The notes: generated by a model from the sequence alone, not told the origin. A stretch of 40,666 nt of DNA from an uncultured Ruminococcus sp. (GCA_937907215.1 CALESG010000080.1:1-40666); one strand, 5' to 3'. Counted from the stretch's first letter, positions 31,807 through 40,122 are shown. Program-made: numbers and translations.

Positions 31807-32463
31807 TTATTCACTTATACGAGTGCCGCAGTTTGTGCAGAAAATATTTCCGTTAATAATTTCATTACCGCAGTTTTTACAAAAGACTTTATTAGTACTA
31901 TTGTTTTCAGCATTATTATTTTCAGTATTATTTAAAGGCTGAGGAGCTGAAGGATTATTCATTACAGCGTTGACTTGTTCCTGAGTAGCAGCAGCTTGAG
32001 CAGCGGCAGCTTGAGCCTGTGCCTGAGCTTGAGCCTGAGCTTTAGCTGCTGCTTCAGCGGCAGCCTTTGCTTCAGCTTCAGCTTTTTCACGGGCAATTTG
32101 CTCAGCTACAGGATTTTTCGTACCACATTTATCGCAAAAAGCAGCTGTAGCATCTATTTCAGCACCACAGTTCTGACAATTTACTTTTCCCTTGTTTTGC
32201 TTGATTTTATTTCTATATTCACTTATTAAAACTTCACGTTTTTTAATATCATTTACAAATTCAGCAAATTCAGGAGCAGGAGATTTGCCGAATAATTCAA
32301 TATACTTTTTTCCGATAGCAATGTAATCATTATTTATCTGACGCTCTTCATCCTTAATAGAGTTTGAAAGACGAATATTTTCAGTTCCATTAGTAGTTTT
32401 TTCAACTACCTTATTGCTTATGCTGTTTACCTTATCCGCAAATTTGTCAAGAAAAGATGCCAT
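31807..32463 (-). CDS. Double zinc-ribbon coiled-coil protein, unknown
   Basis: A 218-aa soluble protein. Residues 1-90 look helical and coiled-coil-like (M-A-S-F-L-D-K-F-A-D-K-V), then a zinc ribbon (C-Q-N-C-G ... C-D-K-C-G, about residues 95-115), an Ala/Gln-rich tract of A-Q repeats (about 125-160), an Asn-rich linker and a second zinc ribbon at the C-terminus (C-K-N-C-G ... C-T-N-C-G). GGAGG lies 8 bp before the ATG at 32463; an upstream in-frame start is weaker. The repeated tract may vary in length. The two ribbons suggest protein or nucleic-acid contact, but the role is unknown. Confidence 0.75.
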   Translation of the reverse strand: MASFLDKFADKVNSISNKVVEKTTNGTENIRLSNSIKDEERQINNDYIAIGKKYIELFGKSPAPEFAEFVNDIKKREVLISEYRNKIKQNKGKVNCQNCGAEIDATAAFCDKCGTKNPVAEQIAREKAEAEAKAAAEAAAKAQAQAQAQAQAAAAQAAATQEQVNAVMNNPSAPQPLNNTENNNAENNSTNKVFCKNCGNEIINGNIFCTNCGTRISE

Positions 32464-32630
32464 AACGTAACCTCCAAAAAATAAAATTAACAATATTATA
32501 AAATTATATAATAATATATACTATTATACTATAATTTATCATATATTGCAAGTGCTTTTTTATAATAATTTTACTTTAACATAATTTACTTTTTAAGAAT
32601 TGAAATTACTAAACAAATATTATATCATAT

Positions 32631-32807
32631 TTAAGGCAACACCGCACAAAACTCGCCTGGCGGCTCTGTATGTCATCTGTTTGCATATTTCTTGTCATAT
32701 TTCACCAAAAGCCTTGTGAATACAAAAAGTATTCACTTCATTTTTTTAATCTGACAATAAATCTGACTGCACATCTGATGCACAGTCTTTGTGCGGTGTT
32801 ACCTTAA
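32631..32807. repeat. Palindromic repeat family 1, copy C
   Basis: Ends TTAAGGCAACACCGCACAAA and the inverted partner GTGCGGTGTTACCTTAA are nearly perfect inverted repeats with TTAA at each edge, a possible target duplication. It is the reverse complement of the copy at 7794 over its whole length, including the GTGAATAC/GTATTCAC hairpin. It lies 4 bp after the stop of the radical SAM gene and could serve as its terminator. Confidence 0.8.
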
Positions 32808-32811
32808 GAAC

Positions 32812-33432
32812 TTACTCTTCAATATATTCTCTTATTCTAAGACCTATGCCAAGTTTTTCTGCAAGTGCTTTAGACTGCTCTATTTCTTCTTTGGGCAATA
32901 TATCTACAATAGTAAACATAACCTTTTTCACATACTTTTTGCATTCAGCTGCAAATCTCTGCATTTCTTTGAATGAATCTTCTCCGAATTTTGGTCTTGT
33001 AACTCGTAAATATTCATCTTTTGTTGCAGCATTCAAACTCACAGATACTGTATCAATGCGTCCTTTTAGCAAGTGTGCAGTAGGTTTTTTATTTATAAAA
33101 TCTGATAAACCATTTGTATTAAGCCTTGTTGGAATATCATTATAATTTTGTTTTATAAAATCAGCAGTACTGCATAAAAGTTCCATGACTTCTGTAGGCT
33201 CTCCATATCCGCAAAAAACTATTTCAGTATATTTTGATGGGTCAGCCTTTTTTATAGCAGCTTTAATTTCTTCGAGTGAAGGTTCATGCTCAAGCCATAG
33301 CGGATCTGAACCATATGCACCATCACCATTATTTCTTATGCAGAAAATACAGGCACATGGGCATTTATTTGTAAGATTCAAGTAAAGCTTATCTCCTACA
33401 GAGTAAGCAATTGTCATTGATTTTTCAGCCAT
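32812..33432 (-). CDS. TatD-associated type radical SAM protein
   Basis: A 206-aa small radical SAM protein with the cluster ligands C24, C28 and C31 in the C-P-C-A-C-I-F-C run, then F-C-G-Y-G-E-P (SAM-binding GGE-like) and R-L-N-T-N-G-L. Compact proteins of this form are often linked to tatD genes. It lacks any additional domain or extra Fe-S cluster. GGGAGG lies 9 bp before the ATG. The neighbours are not tatD, so the usual linkage is absent here. Exact reaction is unknown. Confidence 0.85.
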   Translation of the reverse strand: MAEKSMTIAYSVGDKLYLNLTNKCPCACIFCIRNNGDGAYGSDPLWLEHEPSLEEIKAAIKKADPSKYTEIVFCGYGEPTEVMELLCSTADFIKQNYNDIPTRLNTNGLSDFINKKPTAHLLKGRIDTVSVSLNAATKDEYLRVTRPKFGEDSFKEMQRFAAECKKYVKKVMFTIVDILPKEEIEQSKALAEKLGIGLRIREYIEE

Positions 33433-33484
33433 ATCGAAAAGTCCTCCCGATGTTTTTTATTTTTGATTTAAATATTATGAAAAA

Positions 33485-33500
33485 TGTTCCACGTGGAACA
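33485..33500. promoter_or_regulatory. parS site 6
   Basis: TGTTCCACGTGGAACA flanked by AAAAA and TTTT, 52 bp upstream of the radical SAM gene. It is the most origin-distal copy, about 24 kb from oriC. Confidence 0.93.
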
Positions 33501-33551
33501 TTTTGAAATGCATTTACACATGCTTAATACTTTATATTTGTTTATAAAATT

Positions 33552-33596
33552 AACTCCGCATACAGCGTTTGATCTTATCGCTTTTCATGCGGAGTT
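33552..33596 (-). terminator. Terminator after the C39-like gene
   Basis: AACTCCGCAT (33552-33561) and ATGCGGAGTT (33587-33596) form a 10-bp stem with an inner AGCG/CGCT extension. On the minus strand, AATTTTATAA follows. Confidence 0.8.
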
Positions 33597-33607
33597 GCTT
33601 TTATTTG

Positions 33608-34588
33608 TTATTTACAGTAAAATTGCAGCCAGTTTCCGTAATCTCTGAAATGTTCATCAAGAGTCATCTTATTTGTAAATCCAGGGTCATTTATCGTAAA
33701 GTCAGCAGCTGTAAGATTTTCATTGCTTGATTTAGTACAGCCTGTTACTACTACATAATGCATACCGCCGTAAGAATTTGTAGCACCTACAATTACAGGA
33801 CCTAACTGAAGATGATCGTATAGAGATTGTAAATTATAGCTGTTGCTGTTGCCTGAAATTGAGATAACCTGATAACCTAAATTATAAACCTCTGCCCAAA
33901 GAAGAGAATTATTGCTATAAGTTAGATATTGCTTGCACATTACATCAGGAGTGATCTCTGTACCTGTATAATATGAATGCATCATAGCCATAGAACTTGT
34001 AAGGCAGCCTACTTGAGCGATTGTCTTTGAACCGATGTAAACATTACCCCAACGTGGATCAGCCTGAGCATAATAAGGTACATCGTAAGAAATACCAGTT
34101 TTAACTTCGCCGATAAGTGAACCGAAGCCATCGAATTCATAAGTTTTACCATCTATTTTTTCACAGCCGGTAAGTTTTCCCTTTTCGGAGTCAACGTAAT
34201 ATGTGTTATTCATATAGCTTACCCAGCCGATGCATATTTGTCCATTATTAGGATCATAGTAATATCTTTTGCCATCAGCCATCTGCCAGCCGGTTTTAAG
34301 AATTCCTTCATCAGTAAAGATATAAGTGTAACCGTCACTAAGAACAGATACACCGCTTGCAAAGGTGCCGTCCTCAAAATAATATGAGAATGTTTCACCA
34401 TTATCTCTTGTATACCAGCCTTCTTCAGAAATTTCACTTTCAGCTATAGTATAAACTTTTTTATATTTTCCGTTTTCTCCTATTTCCAGTAATGTGCAAT
34501 TACTTTCAGCAAAAGCATTTATTGGCATTGCACACATAGCGATCGCACAGCTCAGAATTACTGAACTGCTGCGTAAAAAGTGATGCAT
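33608..34588 (-). CDS. Secreted C39-like peptidase with cell-wall-binding repeats
   Basis: A 326-aa protein starting M-H-H-F-L-R-S with a signal peptide (hydrophobic residues about 8-24, cleavage probably after A-F-A). Residues about 50-160 hold aromatic repeats (G-W-Q-M-A-D-G-K-R-Y-Y-Y-D, G-W-V-S-Y-M-N-N-T-Y-Y-V-D) of the choline/glucan-binding type. The C-terminal C39-like peptidase domain (about 165-326) has catalytic Cys in Q-V-G-C-L-T-S, His in G-G-M-H-Y-V-V, Asp in I-N-D-P-G. Its role is probably cleavage of a wall peptide. I use the ATG because GGAAGGAC precedes it; an in-frame TTG at 34633 is less likely. It has its own promoter. Confidence 0.9.
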   Translation of the reverse strand: MHHFLRSSSVILSCAIAMCAMPINAFAESNCTLLEIGENGKYKKVYTIAESEISEEGWYTRDNGETFSYYFEDGTFASGVSVLSDGYTYIFTDEGILKTGWQMADGKRYYYDPNNGQICIGWVSYMNNTYYVDSEKGKLTGCEKIDGKTYEFDGFGSLIGEVKTGISYDVPYYAQADPRWGNVYIGSKTIAQVGCLTSSMAMMHSYYTGTEITPDVMCKQYLTYSNNSLLWAEVYNLGYQVISISGNSNSYNLQSLYDHLQLGPVIVGATNSYGGMHYVVVTGCTKSSNENLTAADFTINDPGFTNKMTLDEHFRDYGNWLQFYCK

Positions 34589-34649
34589 TGCATACACGTC
34601 CTTCCATAGTTTCAAATTGTAATCAAAAAACAACGCAAATAAGTGAGCT

Positions 34650-34709
34650 TGTCACCGATTTGTCACTATTAGCTATTCTTTATTATATCATGAAAATAAC
34701 ATTTGTCAA
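34650..34709 (-). promoter_or_regulatory. Promoter and TGTCAC direct repeat of the C39-like gene
   Basis: On the minus strand TTGACA (34709-34704), 16 bp, then TATAAT (34687-34682). Two TGTCAC copies (34650-34655 and 34661-34666 on the plus strand) are separated by 5 bp, downstream of the predicted start. The 11-bp spacing resembles an OmpR-family operator such as WalR's, though the core letters differ. Confidence 0.7.
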
Positions 34710-34840
34710 GGAAGAAAAACGCATTTTCGGATAGATTTCACAATATTTCGGTAAAAACGTAAATATGCTGAAGATGAAAAAGGATTATTTATGTATTATG
34801 CACATATAAATTGGAATATTTTGTCTATAATTATCAATTA

Positions 34841-35734
34841 TTAAAATGAAGTTTTTATACTGCTGCTTATAATATTATACATTTCAGGGCGTCTGTCACG
34901 GAAGATACCCCAGCTAAGTCTTGCGTCACGCAGTTCATCAAGATCAAATGAATCAATAATAACGCCTGCATATTCTCTTGATGCCTGTTGGATTATTTCG
35001 CCGGTATTATCTGTAATAAATGAAGAACCGTAGAACGTAAGACTTGATTTTTGAAATTGATTTTCCTCACATGGAATAACAGATTCTGTTCCTATTCTGT
35101 TAGCGGCAATTACAGGCATAAGATTTGCGGCAGAATGACCCTGCATACATCTTTGCCAATGCGGCATGCTGTCCACATCAAGAATTGGTTCAGAGCCTAT
35201 GGCAGTTGGATAGAGCAGCATTTCTGCACCCATAAGAGCCATTGAACGTGCGGTTTCTGGAAACCATTGATCCCAACATATTCCTACGCCAATGCAGCCG
35301 AAACGTGTATTCCAAACTTTGAATCCGGTATCGCCGGGTGTGAAATAGAATTTCTCCTGATAGAAGTGGTCATCAGGGATATGCATTTTTCTATAAATTC
35401 CAAGTACACTTCCATCAGCATCTATCATTGCAATGCTGTTGAATGTATTGTTGCCTGCATTTTCATAGAAGCTTATAGGCAGTACTACGCCAAGTTCTTT
35501 TGCGATTTTTCTGAAATGCATGATTGCAGTATTTTCATCTGCATTTTGAGCAAACTGATAATATCCATATTGGCGTTCCTGGCAAAAGTATGGACGTTCA
35601 AAGAGTTCTGGAAGCAGTATAATATTAGCACCATCAGCGGCAGCTTGACGAACAAGGCGTTCAGCTGTTTGTATATTCTCATAAACTTCTGTATCGCAAG
35701 CCATTTGTACGGCTGCAACGGTAACATTTCTCAT
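34841..35734 (-). CDS. aguB: N-carbamoylputrescine amidase
   Basis: Nitrilase-fold enzyme that hydrolyses N-carbamoylputrescine to putrescine, CO2 and ammonia. The 297-aa protein has the catalytic triad Glu43 (L-L-P-E-L-F-E), Lys116 (Y-R-K-M-H-I-P) and Cys153 (I-C-W-D-Q-W-F-P-E), and F-Y-F-T-P-G-D, as expected in AguB. I start at the ATG of M-R-N-V-T-V because AGGGAG lies 8 bp upstream; the reading frame continues to 36040 but those extra 102 codons are repeat sequence. aguA lies about 0.8 kb upstream on the same strand, separated by a large inverted repeat. The two together convert agmatine to putrescine. Confidence 0.93.
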   Translation of the reverse strand: MRNVTVAAVQMACDTEVYENIQTAERLVRQAAADGANIILLPELFERPYFCQERQYGYYQFAQNADENTAIMHFRKIAKELGVVLPISFYENAGNNTFNSIAMIDADGSVLGIYRKMHIPDDHFYQEKFYFTPGDTGFKVWNTRFGCIGVGICWDQWFPETARSMALMGAEMLLYPTAIGSEPILDVDSMPHWQRCMQGHSAANLMPVIAANRIGTESVIPCEENQFQKSSLTFYGSSFITDNTGEIIQQASREYAGVIIDSFDLDELRDARLSWGIFRDRRPEMYNIISSSIKTSF

Positions 35735-35794
35735 AATTATTTCTCCCTTATTTAAAATAAAAATTAAAACTAAAAATAAAAAACTCAAAATCAA

Positions 35795-36048
35795 TAAAAG
35801 TTTTTTGGTCCAGCAATTTTTCAAAAATGCTGGTCGCCGTCCGCAGACGGCGAAACGGCTCCATAGCCAAAAAACTGCGTGCGATAAAATTAGAACAATA
35901 AAGCCAAACAAAAAATTTCGCATTCCATAAAAAACATCTGTTAAAACAAAGCAAAAAATAGAAAGCCGTGTTTTAATTTTAGTAAAAGAAAAAAATGCGA
36001 AATTTTTTAAACAAAGCAAAAGAGGGAGCAAAGCGACCAATTTTTGCG
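35795..36048. repeat. Left arm of a large inverted repeat between aguA and aguB
   Basis: A 254-bp arm whose reverse complement recurs at 36232-36485. The best-conserved segments are the outer GTTTTTTGGTCCAGC/CGCCGTCCGCAGACGGCG hairpin, the GCCAAACAAAAAATTTCGCA part and the terminal CAAAGCAAAAGAGGGAGC, while the middle (about 35928-36000) differs. Each arm carries a 7-bp GC-rich hairpin, CGCCGTC/GACGGCG. It has no gene of its own; the aguB frame happens to run through it. Confidence 0.85.
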
Positions 36049-36231
36049 GACAGATTAAGCCATCTTTAAATAGAATGTTATGCTAATGAATAAAATAAAA
36101 AGCAAACTATTCTAAATTAAGCAAAATCAGAGTTATATATCTTGCGAATAGTTTAATTGTTTTTTATAGAACATCTTGATAATAGAAAAATAAAAATTGA
36201 ATTATCCTAAATTAAGCTTGTTTTAAACCGT
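36049..36231. other. Spacer of the inverted repeat
   Basis: AT-rich 183 bp between the arms with no credible gene. It carries two short direct copies of a CTAAATTAAGC motif (about 36112 and 36207). No promoter or binding site stands out. Confidence 0.6.
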
Positions 36232-36485
36232 TCGCAAAAATTGGTCGCTGCGCTCCCTCTTTTGCTTTGTTTAAAAAAATTCACATTCTTTTATTACTGC
36301 TTACTTTTACAATATTTTCTGAATATAACTTTGCTTAAATTGCAGTGCTATTTTGAATGCGAAATTTTTGTTTGGCTTTATTTTTCTGTTTTTATCGCAC
36401 GTAACTTTTTTGCTATGGAGTGTTTCGCCGTCTGCGGACGGCGACCGGCATTTTTTGAGAAAATTGCCGGCTCAAAAAAACTTTT
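36232..36485. repeat. Right arm of the large inverted repeat
   Basis: Reverse complement of 35795-36048 with about 2 differences in the first 45 bp, more further out. The right end lies 61 bp from the 3' end of aguA (36546), so the element sits right after aguA. Confidence 0.85.
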
Positions 36486-36545
36486 ATTTTTTTATTCGCT
36501 TTTAGCTTTTATTGATTCTTTAATGCTGTTTTGTCTTGATTTATC

Positions 36546-37652
36546 TTATAAATTCCTAAATGCCGGTACTTGCTGAGTGATACAGTGTATATTTCCACCG
36601 CCTATTAAAATATCCCTTGCGGCAATGGGTTCTATTTTCCTGCTGGGAAAACATTCACTTAAAATATCAATGGCAGTCTTGTCCATCTTGTCACCAAACT
36701 GCGGAACTAATACAGCATCATTTGTAATATAAAAATTTACATACGATGCGGCTAAACGTTCGCCGGGTGTTCTTGTAGGTTCACCGTCCCAAAGGTCAAG
36801 TTCACTGCATTCTTTTTCAGTCATGCATACAGGTTCTTCAGGTATAGGCATAAGCCTTACTTTTATCTTTCTGCCCTTTGCATCTGTTTCATTCTTCAGT
36901 ACATCAAGGCATGATTTAGACATTTCATACTGCGGATCATTTTTATTGTCAGTCCATGCAAGAACTACTTCACTCGGAGCAGTGAATGCACATACATTAT
37001 CAACATGTTCATTTGTTTCATCATTATAAATACCTCTTGGAAGCCATATAACTTTTTCAGCTCCAAGACATTCAAGAAGTTTTGCTTCTATTTCAGCTTT
37101 AGTCATATGAGGATTTCTGCCACGGCTTAAAAGACAGCTTTCCGTTGTAATAATAGTACCCTCACCATCGCTGTGGATACTTCCGCCTTCTAATATAAAA
37201 TCACGGCAATTATATGTATCTTTAAGAAAAAGATCGCATATTTTTCTTGCAGTATGGTTATCATTATCCCAAGGGAAATAAAGTCCGTCTTCAAGTCCAC
37301 CCCATGCGTTGAATCCCCAGTCTATGCCACGGATCTCACCATCAGCATTTTTTACAAATGTAGGTGCAATATCTCTTGCCCATGAATCATCTGTCGTGCA
37401 TTCACATAATCTTACATCCGGTGGTAAAACAGCACGTGCATTTTCATATTGACCATTGCTTACAAGTACAGTCAAAGCTTCGCTTCTTGATATTACTTCT
37501 GCAATTTTAACAAAAGCTCTTCGTGCTGCATAACAGCCGCCCTGCCAAGAGTCGGTTCTTTCCGGCCATATCATAATAGTGCCATAATGTGGTTCAAATT
37601 CCGCCGGCATAAAAAAGCCATCGGCTTTTGGCGATGATTTAAGTATACGCAT
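36546..37652 (-). CDS. aguA: Agmatine deiminase
   Basis: Deiminates agmatine to N-carbamoylputrescine. The 368-aa protein has the guanidino-group-modifying fold with M-I-W-P-E-R-T-D-S-W near the N-terminus, E-G-G-S-I-H-S-D-G-E-G (about 155-165) and catalytic Cys357 in G-G-G-N-I-H-C-I-T-Q, all as in the family. AGGAG is 8 bp before the ATG. The putative promoter is upstream in the shared region with guaB. Its usual partner, aguB, lies downstream across an 811-bp gap holding the inverted repeat. No agmatine transporter or regulator is adjacent. Confidence 0.96.
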   Translation of the reverse strand: MRILKSSPKADGFFMPAEFEPHYGTIMIWPERTDSWQGGCYAARRAFVKIAEVISRSEALTVLVSNGQYENARAVLPPDVRLCECTTDDSWARDIAPTFVKNADGEIRGIDWGFNAWGGLEDGLYFPWDNDNHTARKICDLFLKDTYNCRDFILEGGSIHSDGEGTIITTESCLLSRGRNPHMTKAEIEAKLLECLGAEKVIWLPRGIYNDETNEHVDNVCAFTAPSEVVLAWTDNKNDPQYEMSKSCLDVLKNETDAKGRKIKVRLMPIPEEPVCMTEKECSELDLWDGEPTRTPGERLAASYVNFYITNDAVLVPQFGDKMDKTAIDILSECFPSRKIEPIAARDILIGGGNIHCITQQVPAFRNL

Positions 37653-37705
37653 TTTTATTTACTCCTATAAAACATAAAATCTAAAATCATAATTGTTTTT
37701 ATACT

Positions 37706-37734
37706 ATTATACTCATGTTTATTACTCATTTTAA
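37706..37734 (-). promoter_or_regulatory. Possible aguA promoter
   Basis: TATAAT on the minus strand (37711-37706), with a weak TTAAAA (37734-37729) 17 bp upstream. About 50 bp to the aguA start codon. The rest of the 329-bp aguA-guaB intergenic region holds the guaB promoter. Confidence 0.45.
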
Positions 37735-37881
37735 TATACTATATTATTATACTAAAGCTTATAAGAGTTGTCAATGATAAGAATTCAGAATGATAGATCT
37801 GTTTTTATAAGAGGTTATGTACATTAACTGACTTAAATCTAAATAATTCACTTAAATTCAACATAAAAGCTTAAGAAGCAC

Positions 37882-37955
37882 TTGACGAAACAAAGAAAAT
37901 AGGTTATAATTTATCTAATAACTTGAATTATGGTAAGGCTAGAGAAAGCTTTGCC
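37882..37955 (+). promoter_or_regulatory. guaB promoter and leader hairpin
   Basis: TTGACG (37882-37887), a 17-bp spacer and TATAAT (37905-37910). The leader of about 65 nt contains GGTAAGGCT (37932-37940) paired with AGCTTTGCC (37947-37955); no T-tract follows, so it is not a terminator, and no purine-riboswitch core is seen. Confidence 0.75.
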
Positions 37956-37981
37956 TGAACAAAGATATGGAGGGTGATAAT

Positions 37982-39457
37982 ATGGGAACAGAAATGTGTT
38001 CTGATAAGTTTGGCAAACAGGGACTTACATTTGATGATGTTTTGCTGATTCCAGGTGCGTCTGATGTAACTCCAAATATGATTGATCTTCACACAACGCT
38101 TGTAAAAGGTGTAGTTTTAAATACACCTATCATGACTGCTGCTATGGATACTGTAACTGAAGCAAATATGGCAATTGCTATTGCTCGTGAAGGCGGCATT
38201 GGCATTATTCATAAGAATATGACAATCGAACAGCAGGCTGATGAAGTAGATAAAGTAAAGCGTTCTGAAAACGGCGTTATTGCCAATCCTTTTTCTTTGA
38301 CTGTAGATCATGTTGTAGCTGACGCTGATAATCTTATGGGCAAATATAAAATATCCGGTGTTCCGATTGTAGATAATGCGGGCAAGCTGGTAGGCATTAT
38401 TACAAATCGTGATATGCGTTTCCTCAGCGATTTTAACCAGAAGATCGGTGATGTTATGACAAAGGATAACCTGATTACTGCTCCTGTTGGTACTACAATG
38501 GAAGAAGCTCAGGCTACTCTGCGTAAGCATAAGATCGAAAAACTTCCTATTGTTGATGAGGAAGGTTACCTTAAGGGTCTTATTACTATTAAGGATATTG
38601 AAAAAGCTGTACAGTATCCAAATTCTGCACGTGATTCAAAGGGCAGACTTCTTTGCGGCGCTGCTATCGGAATTACTGGTGATGTTCTTGAAAGAACAGG
38701 TGCTTTGGTTGAAGCACAGGTAGACGTTTTGGTTCTTGACTCTGCTCATGGACACAGTAAAAATATTATGGAATGTTTGAAAAAGGTAAAGGCTGCTTAT
38801 CCAAATATTCCGGTAATTGCGGGCAATATTGCTACAGCTGAAGCTGCTGAAGATCTTATCGCAGCAGGAGCAGACGCTGTAAAGGTCGGCATTGGTCCGG
38901 GTTCTATTTGTACAACAAGAGTTGTTGCAGGCATAGGCGTTCCTCAGATCACTGCTGTTTATGATGTTGCAAAGGTTGCTCAGAAACACGGCATTCCGGT
39001 AATTGCAGATGGTGGCATAAAGTATTCCGGTGATATTGTAAAGGCTATTGCAGCAGGTGCAAATGTTGTTATGCTTGGTTCGCTGCTGGCTGGATGTGCA
39101 GAATCTCCGGGAGAAACTGAAATATATCAGGGCAGACAGTTTAAGGTTTACAGAGGCATGGGAAGCCTTGCAGCTATGGCTTGCGGTTCAAAGGACAGAT
39201 ACTTCCAGTCCGGCGCTAAGAAGCTTGTTCCGGAGGGCGTAGAAGGTCGAGTGCCTTATAAGGGTGCTGTTGCTGACAGTGTATTCCAGCTTATCGGAGG
39301 TATAAGAGCAGGTATGGGCTATTGCGGTTGTCCTACTATTGAAGATATGCATAGAAAGGCTAAGTTTGTACAGATTACAAGCGCCGGTCTTATCGAGAGC
39401 CATCCGCATGATATTCAGATTACAAAAGAAGCTCCTAACTATTCGGCTCATGTATAA
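37982..39457 (+). CDS. guaB: IMP dehydrogenase
   Basis: Oxidises IMP to XMP in GMP synthesis. The 491-aa protein has the (beta/alpha)8 fold with N-terminal T-F-D-D-V-L-L-I-P, the CBS pair (about residues 95-210, with T-N-R-D-M-R and I-T-I-K-D-I-E), catalytic Cys310 in G-I-G-P-G-S-I-C-T-T-R, and the Y-R-G-M-G-S-L-A-A-M flap. I use the ATG at 37982 with GGAGGGTG upstream; a frame ATG 15 bp earlier overlaps that site. It is transcribed alone from a near-consensus promoter and ends in a terminator. Confidence 0.97.
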   Translation: MGTEMCSDKFGKQGLTFDDVLLIPGASDVTPNMIDLHTTLVKGVVLNTPIMTAAMDTVTEANMAIAIAREGGIGIIHKNMTIEQQADEVDKVKRSENGVIANPFSLTVDHVVADADNLMGKYKISGVPIVDNAGKLVGIITNRDMRFLSDFNQKIGDVMTKDNLITAPVGTTMEEAQATLRKHKIEKLPIVDEEGYLKGLITIKDIEKAVQYPNSARDSKGRLLCGAAIGITGDVLERTGALVEAQVDVLVLDSAHGHSKNIMECLKKVKAAYPNIPVIAGNIATAEAAEDLIAAGADAVKVGIGPGSICTTRVVAGIGVPQITAVYDVAKVAQKHGIPVIADGGIKYSGDIVKAIAAGANVVMLGSLLAGCAESPGETEIYQGRQFKVYRGMGSLAAMACGSKDRYFQSGAKKLVPEGVEGRVPYKGAVADSVFQLIGGIRAGMGYCGCPTIEDMHRKAKFVQITSAGLIESHPHDIQITKEAPNYSAHV

Positions 39458-39472
39458 TTTAATATAATACTA

Positions 39473-39511
39473 AAAAGGCTGTTGCAGAAATTTAAGTTGC
39501 AACAGCCTTTT
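39473..39511. terminator. Bidirectional terminator between guaB and the XRE genes
   Basis: AAAAGGCTGTTGCA (39473-39486) and TGCAACAGCCTTTT (39498-39511) form a perfect 14-bp stem with an 11-nt loop. On the minus strand TTTTAGTATTATATT follows, serving the XRE genes. Confidence 0.9.
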
Positions 39512-39513
39512 GT

Positions 39514-39741
39514 CTACTTAGATTTAGGATATGGGATTTTAACATCAGTTCTGCCCATAATATAGTCAACACTTGTTTTATGAATATCAGCAAGATCGCT
39601 TAAAATTTCAGGAGGAGTGGTATGAACACCAATTTCATAACTGGAATAAGTTCTGCGATTTATAAAAAGCATATCAGCTATTTGTTGTTGTGTCATATCA
39701 GCATCTTCACGTAAATCTCTAATTCTTTTATAGTGTGCCAT
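39514..39741 (-). CDS. XRE-family regulator, short form
   Basis: A 75-aa helix-turn-helix protein: M-A-H-Y-K-R-I-R-D-L-R-E-D-A-D-M-T-Q-Q-Q-I-A-D-M-L-F-I-N-R-R-T-Y-S-S-Y-E with a C-terminal D-Y-I-M-G-R-T-D dimer helix. It is very similar to the next gene upstream (40122), which has 39 more residues at its C-terminus. GAGG at 6 bp before the ATG at 39741 decides the start over the GTG three codons earlier. The pair looks like a recent tandem duplication. Confidence 0.85.
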   Translation of the reverse strand: MAHYKRIRDLREDADMTQQQIADMLFINRRTYSSYEIGVHTTPPEILSDLADIHKTSVDYIMGRTDVKIPYPKSK

Positions 39742-39777
39742 AAAATACACCTCTTTTGTTTTATTGAAAATATAGTG

Positions 39778-40122
39778 TTATTCAGGCTTGTCATTACTTT
39801 GGAGTTTTTTCAAATCGCTTATAAAATTCTTAATATGCTGAATTTGTTCGTCAGTAAGTCCGGTAACATCTATTGTGCTGGGAGAAACATTGGGATTTTT
39901 TGATTTTGGATAAGGCTTTTTTTCATCCGTGCGTCCTATAAGATAATCAACACTTGTATTAAAAAGATCGGCAAGCCTGCTCAGAATTTCCGTAGGCATC
40001 ATATGCCTACCTGTTTCATAGCATGAATATGTTCTGCGATTGACAAAAAGAAGATCGGCAACCTGAGCTTGTGTCATGTCAGCATCTTCACGTATATCAC
40101 GTATTCTTCTATAATATGCCAT
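39778..40122 (-). CDS. XRE-family regulator, long form
   Basis: A 114-aa helix-turn-helix protein: M-A-Y-Y-R-R-I-R-D-I-R-E-D-A-D-M-T-Q-A-Q-V-A-D-L-L-F-V-N-R-R-T-Y-S-C-Y-E-T-G, D-Y-L-I-G-R-T-D, and a C-terminal extension (about 77-114, with T-D-E-Q-I-Q-H-I-K-N-F) that may mediate dimerisation or sensing. GGAG lies 6 bp before the start. It is the first gene of a two-gene minus-strand unit and faces a small gene across an inverted-repeat promoter region. Confidence 0.88.
   Translation of the reverse strand: MAYYRRIRDIREDADMTQAQVADLLFVNRRTYSCYETGRHMMPTEILSRLADLFNTSVDYLIGRTDEKKPYPKSKNPNVSPSTIDVTGLTDEQIQHIKNFISDLKKLQSNDKPE

Noticed and set aside
35735..36040. 102-codon N-terminal extension of aguB
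   Set aside because: The codons come from the inverted-repeat arm, the protein family starts at M-R-N-V-T-V and a good ribosome site precedes that ATG.
36241..36576. 111-codon plus-strand ORF
   Set aside because: It lies in the right arm of the repeat and runs into aguA on the other strand; its peptide mirrors the spurious aguB extension.
37911..37981. Purine or other riboswitch in the guaB leader
   Set aside because: The leader is only about 65 nt with a single hairpin and lacks a recognisable aptamer core or terminator.
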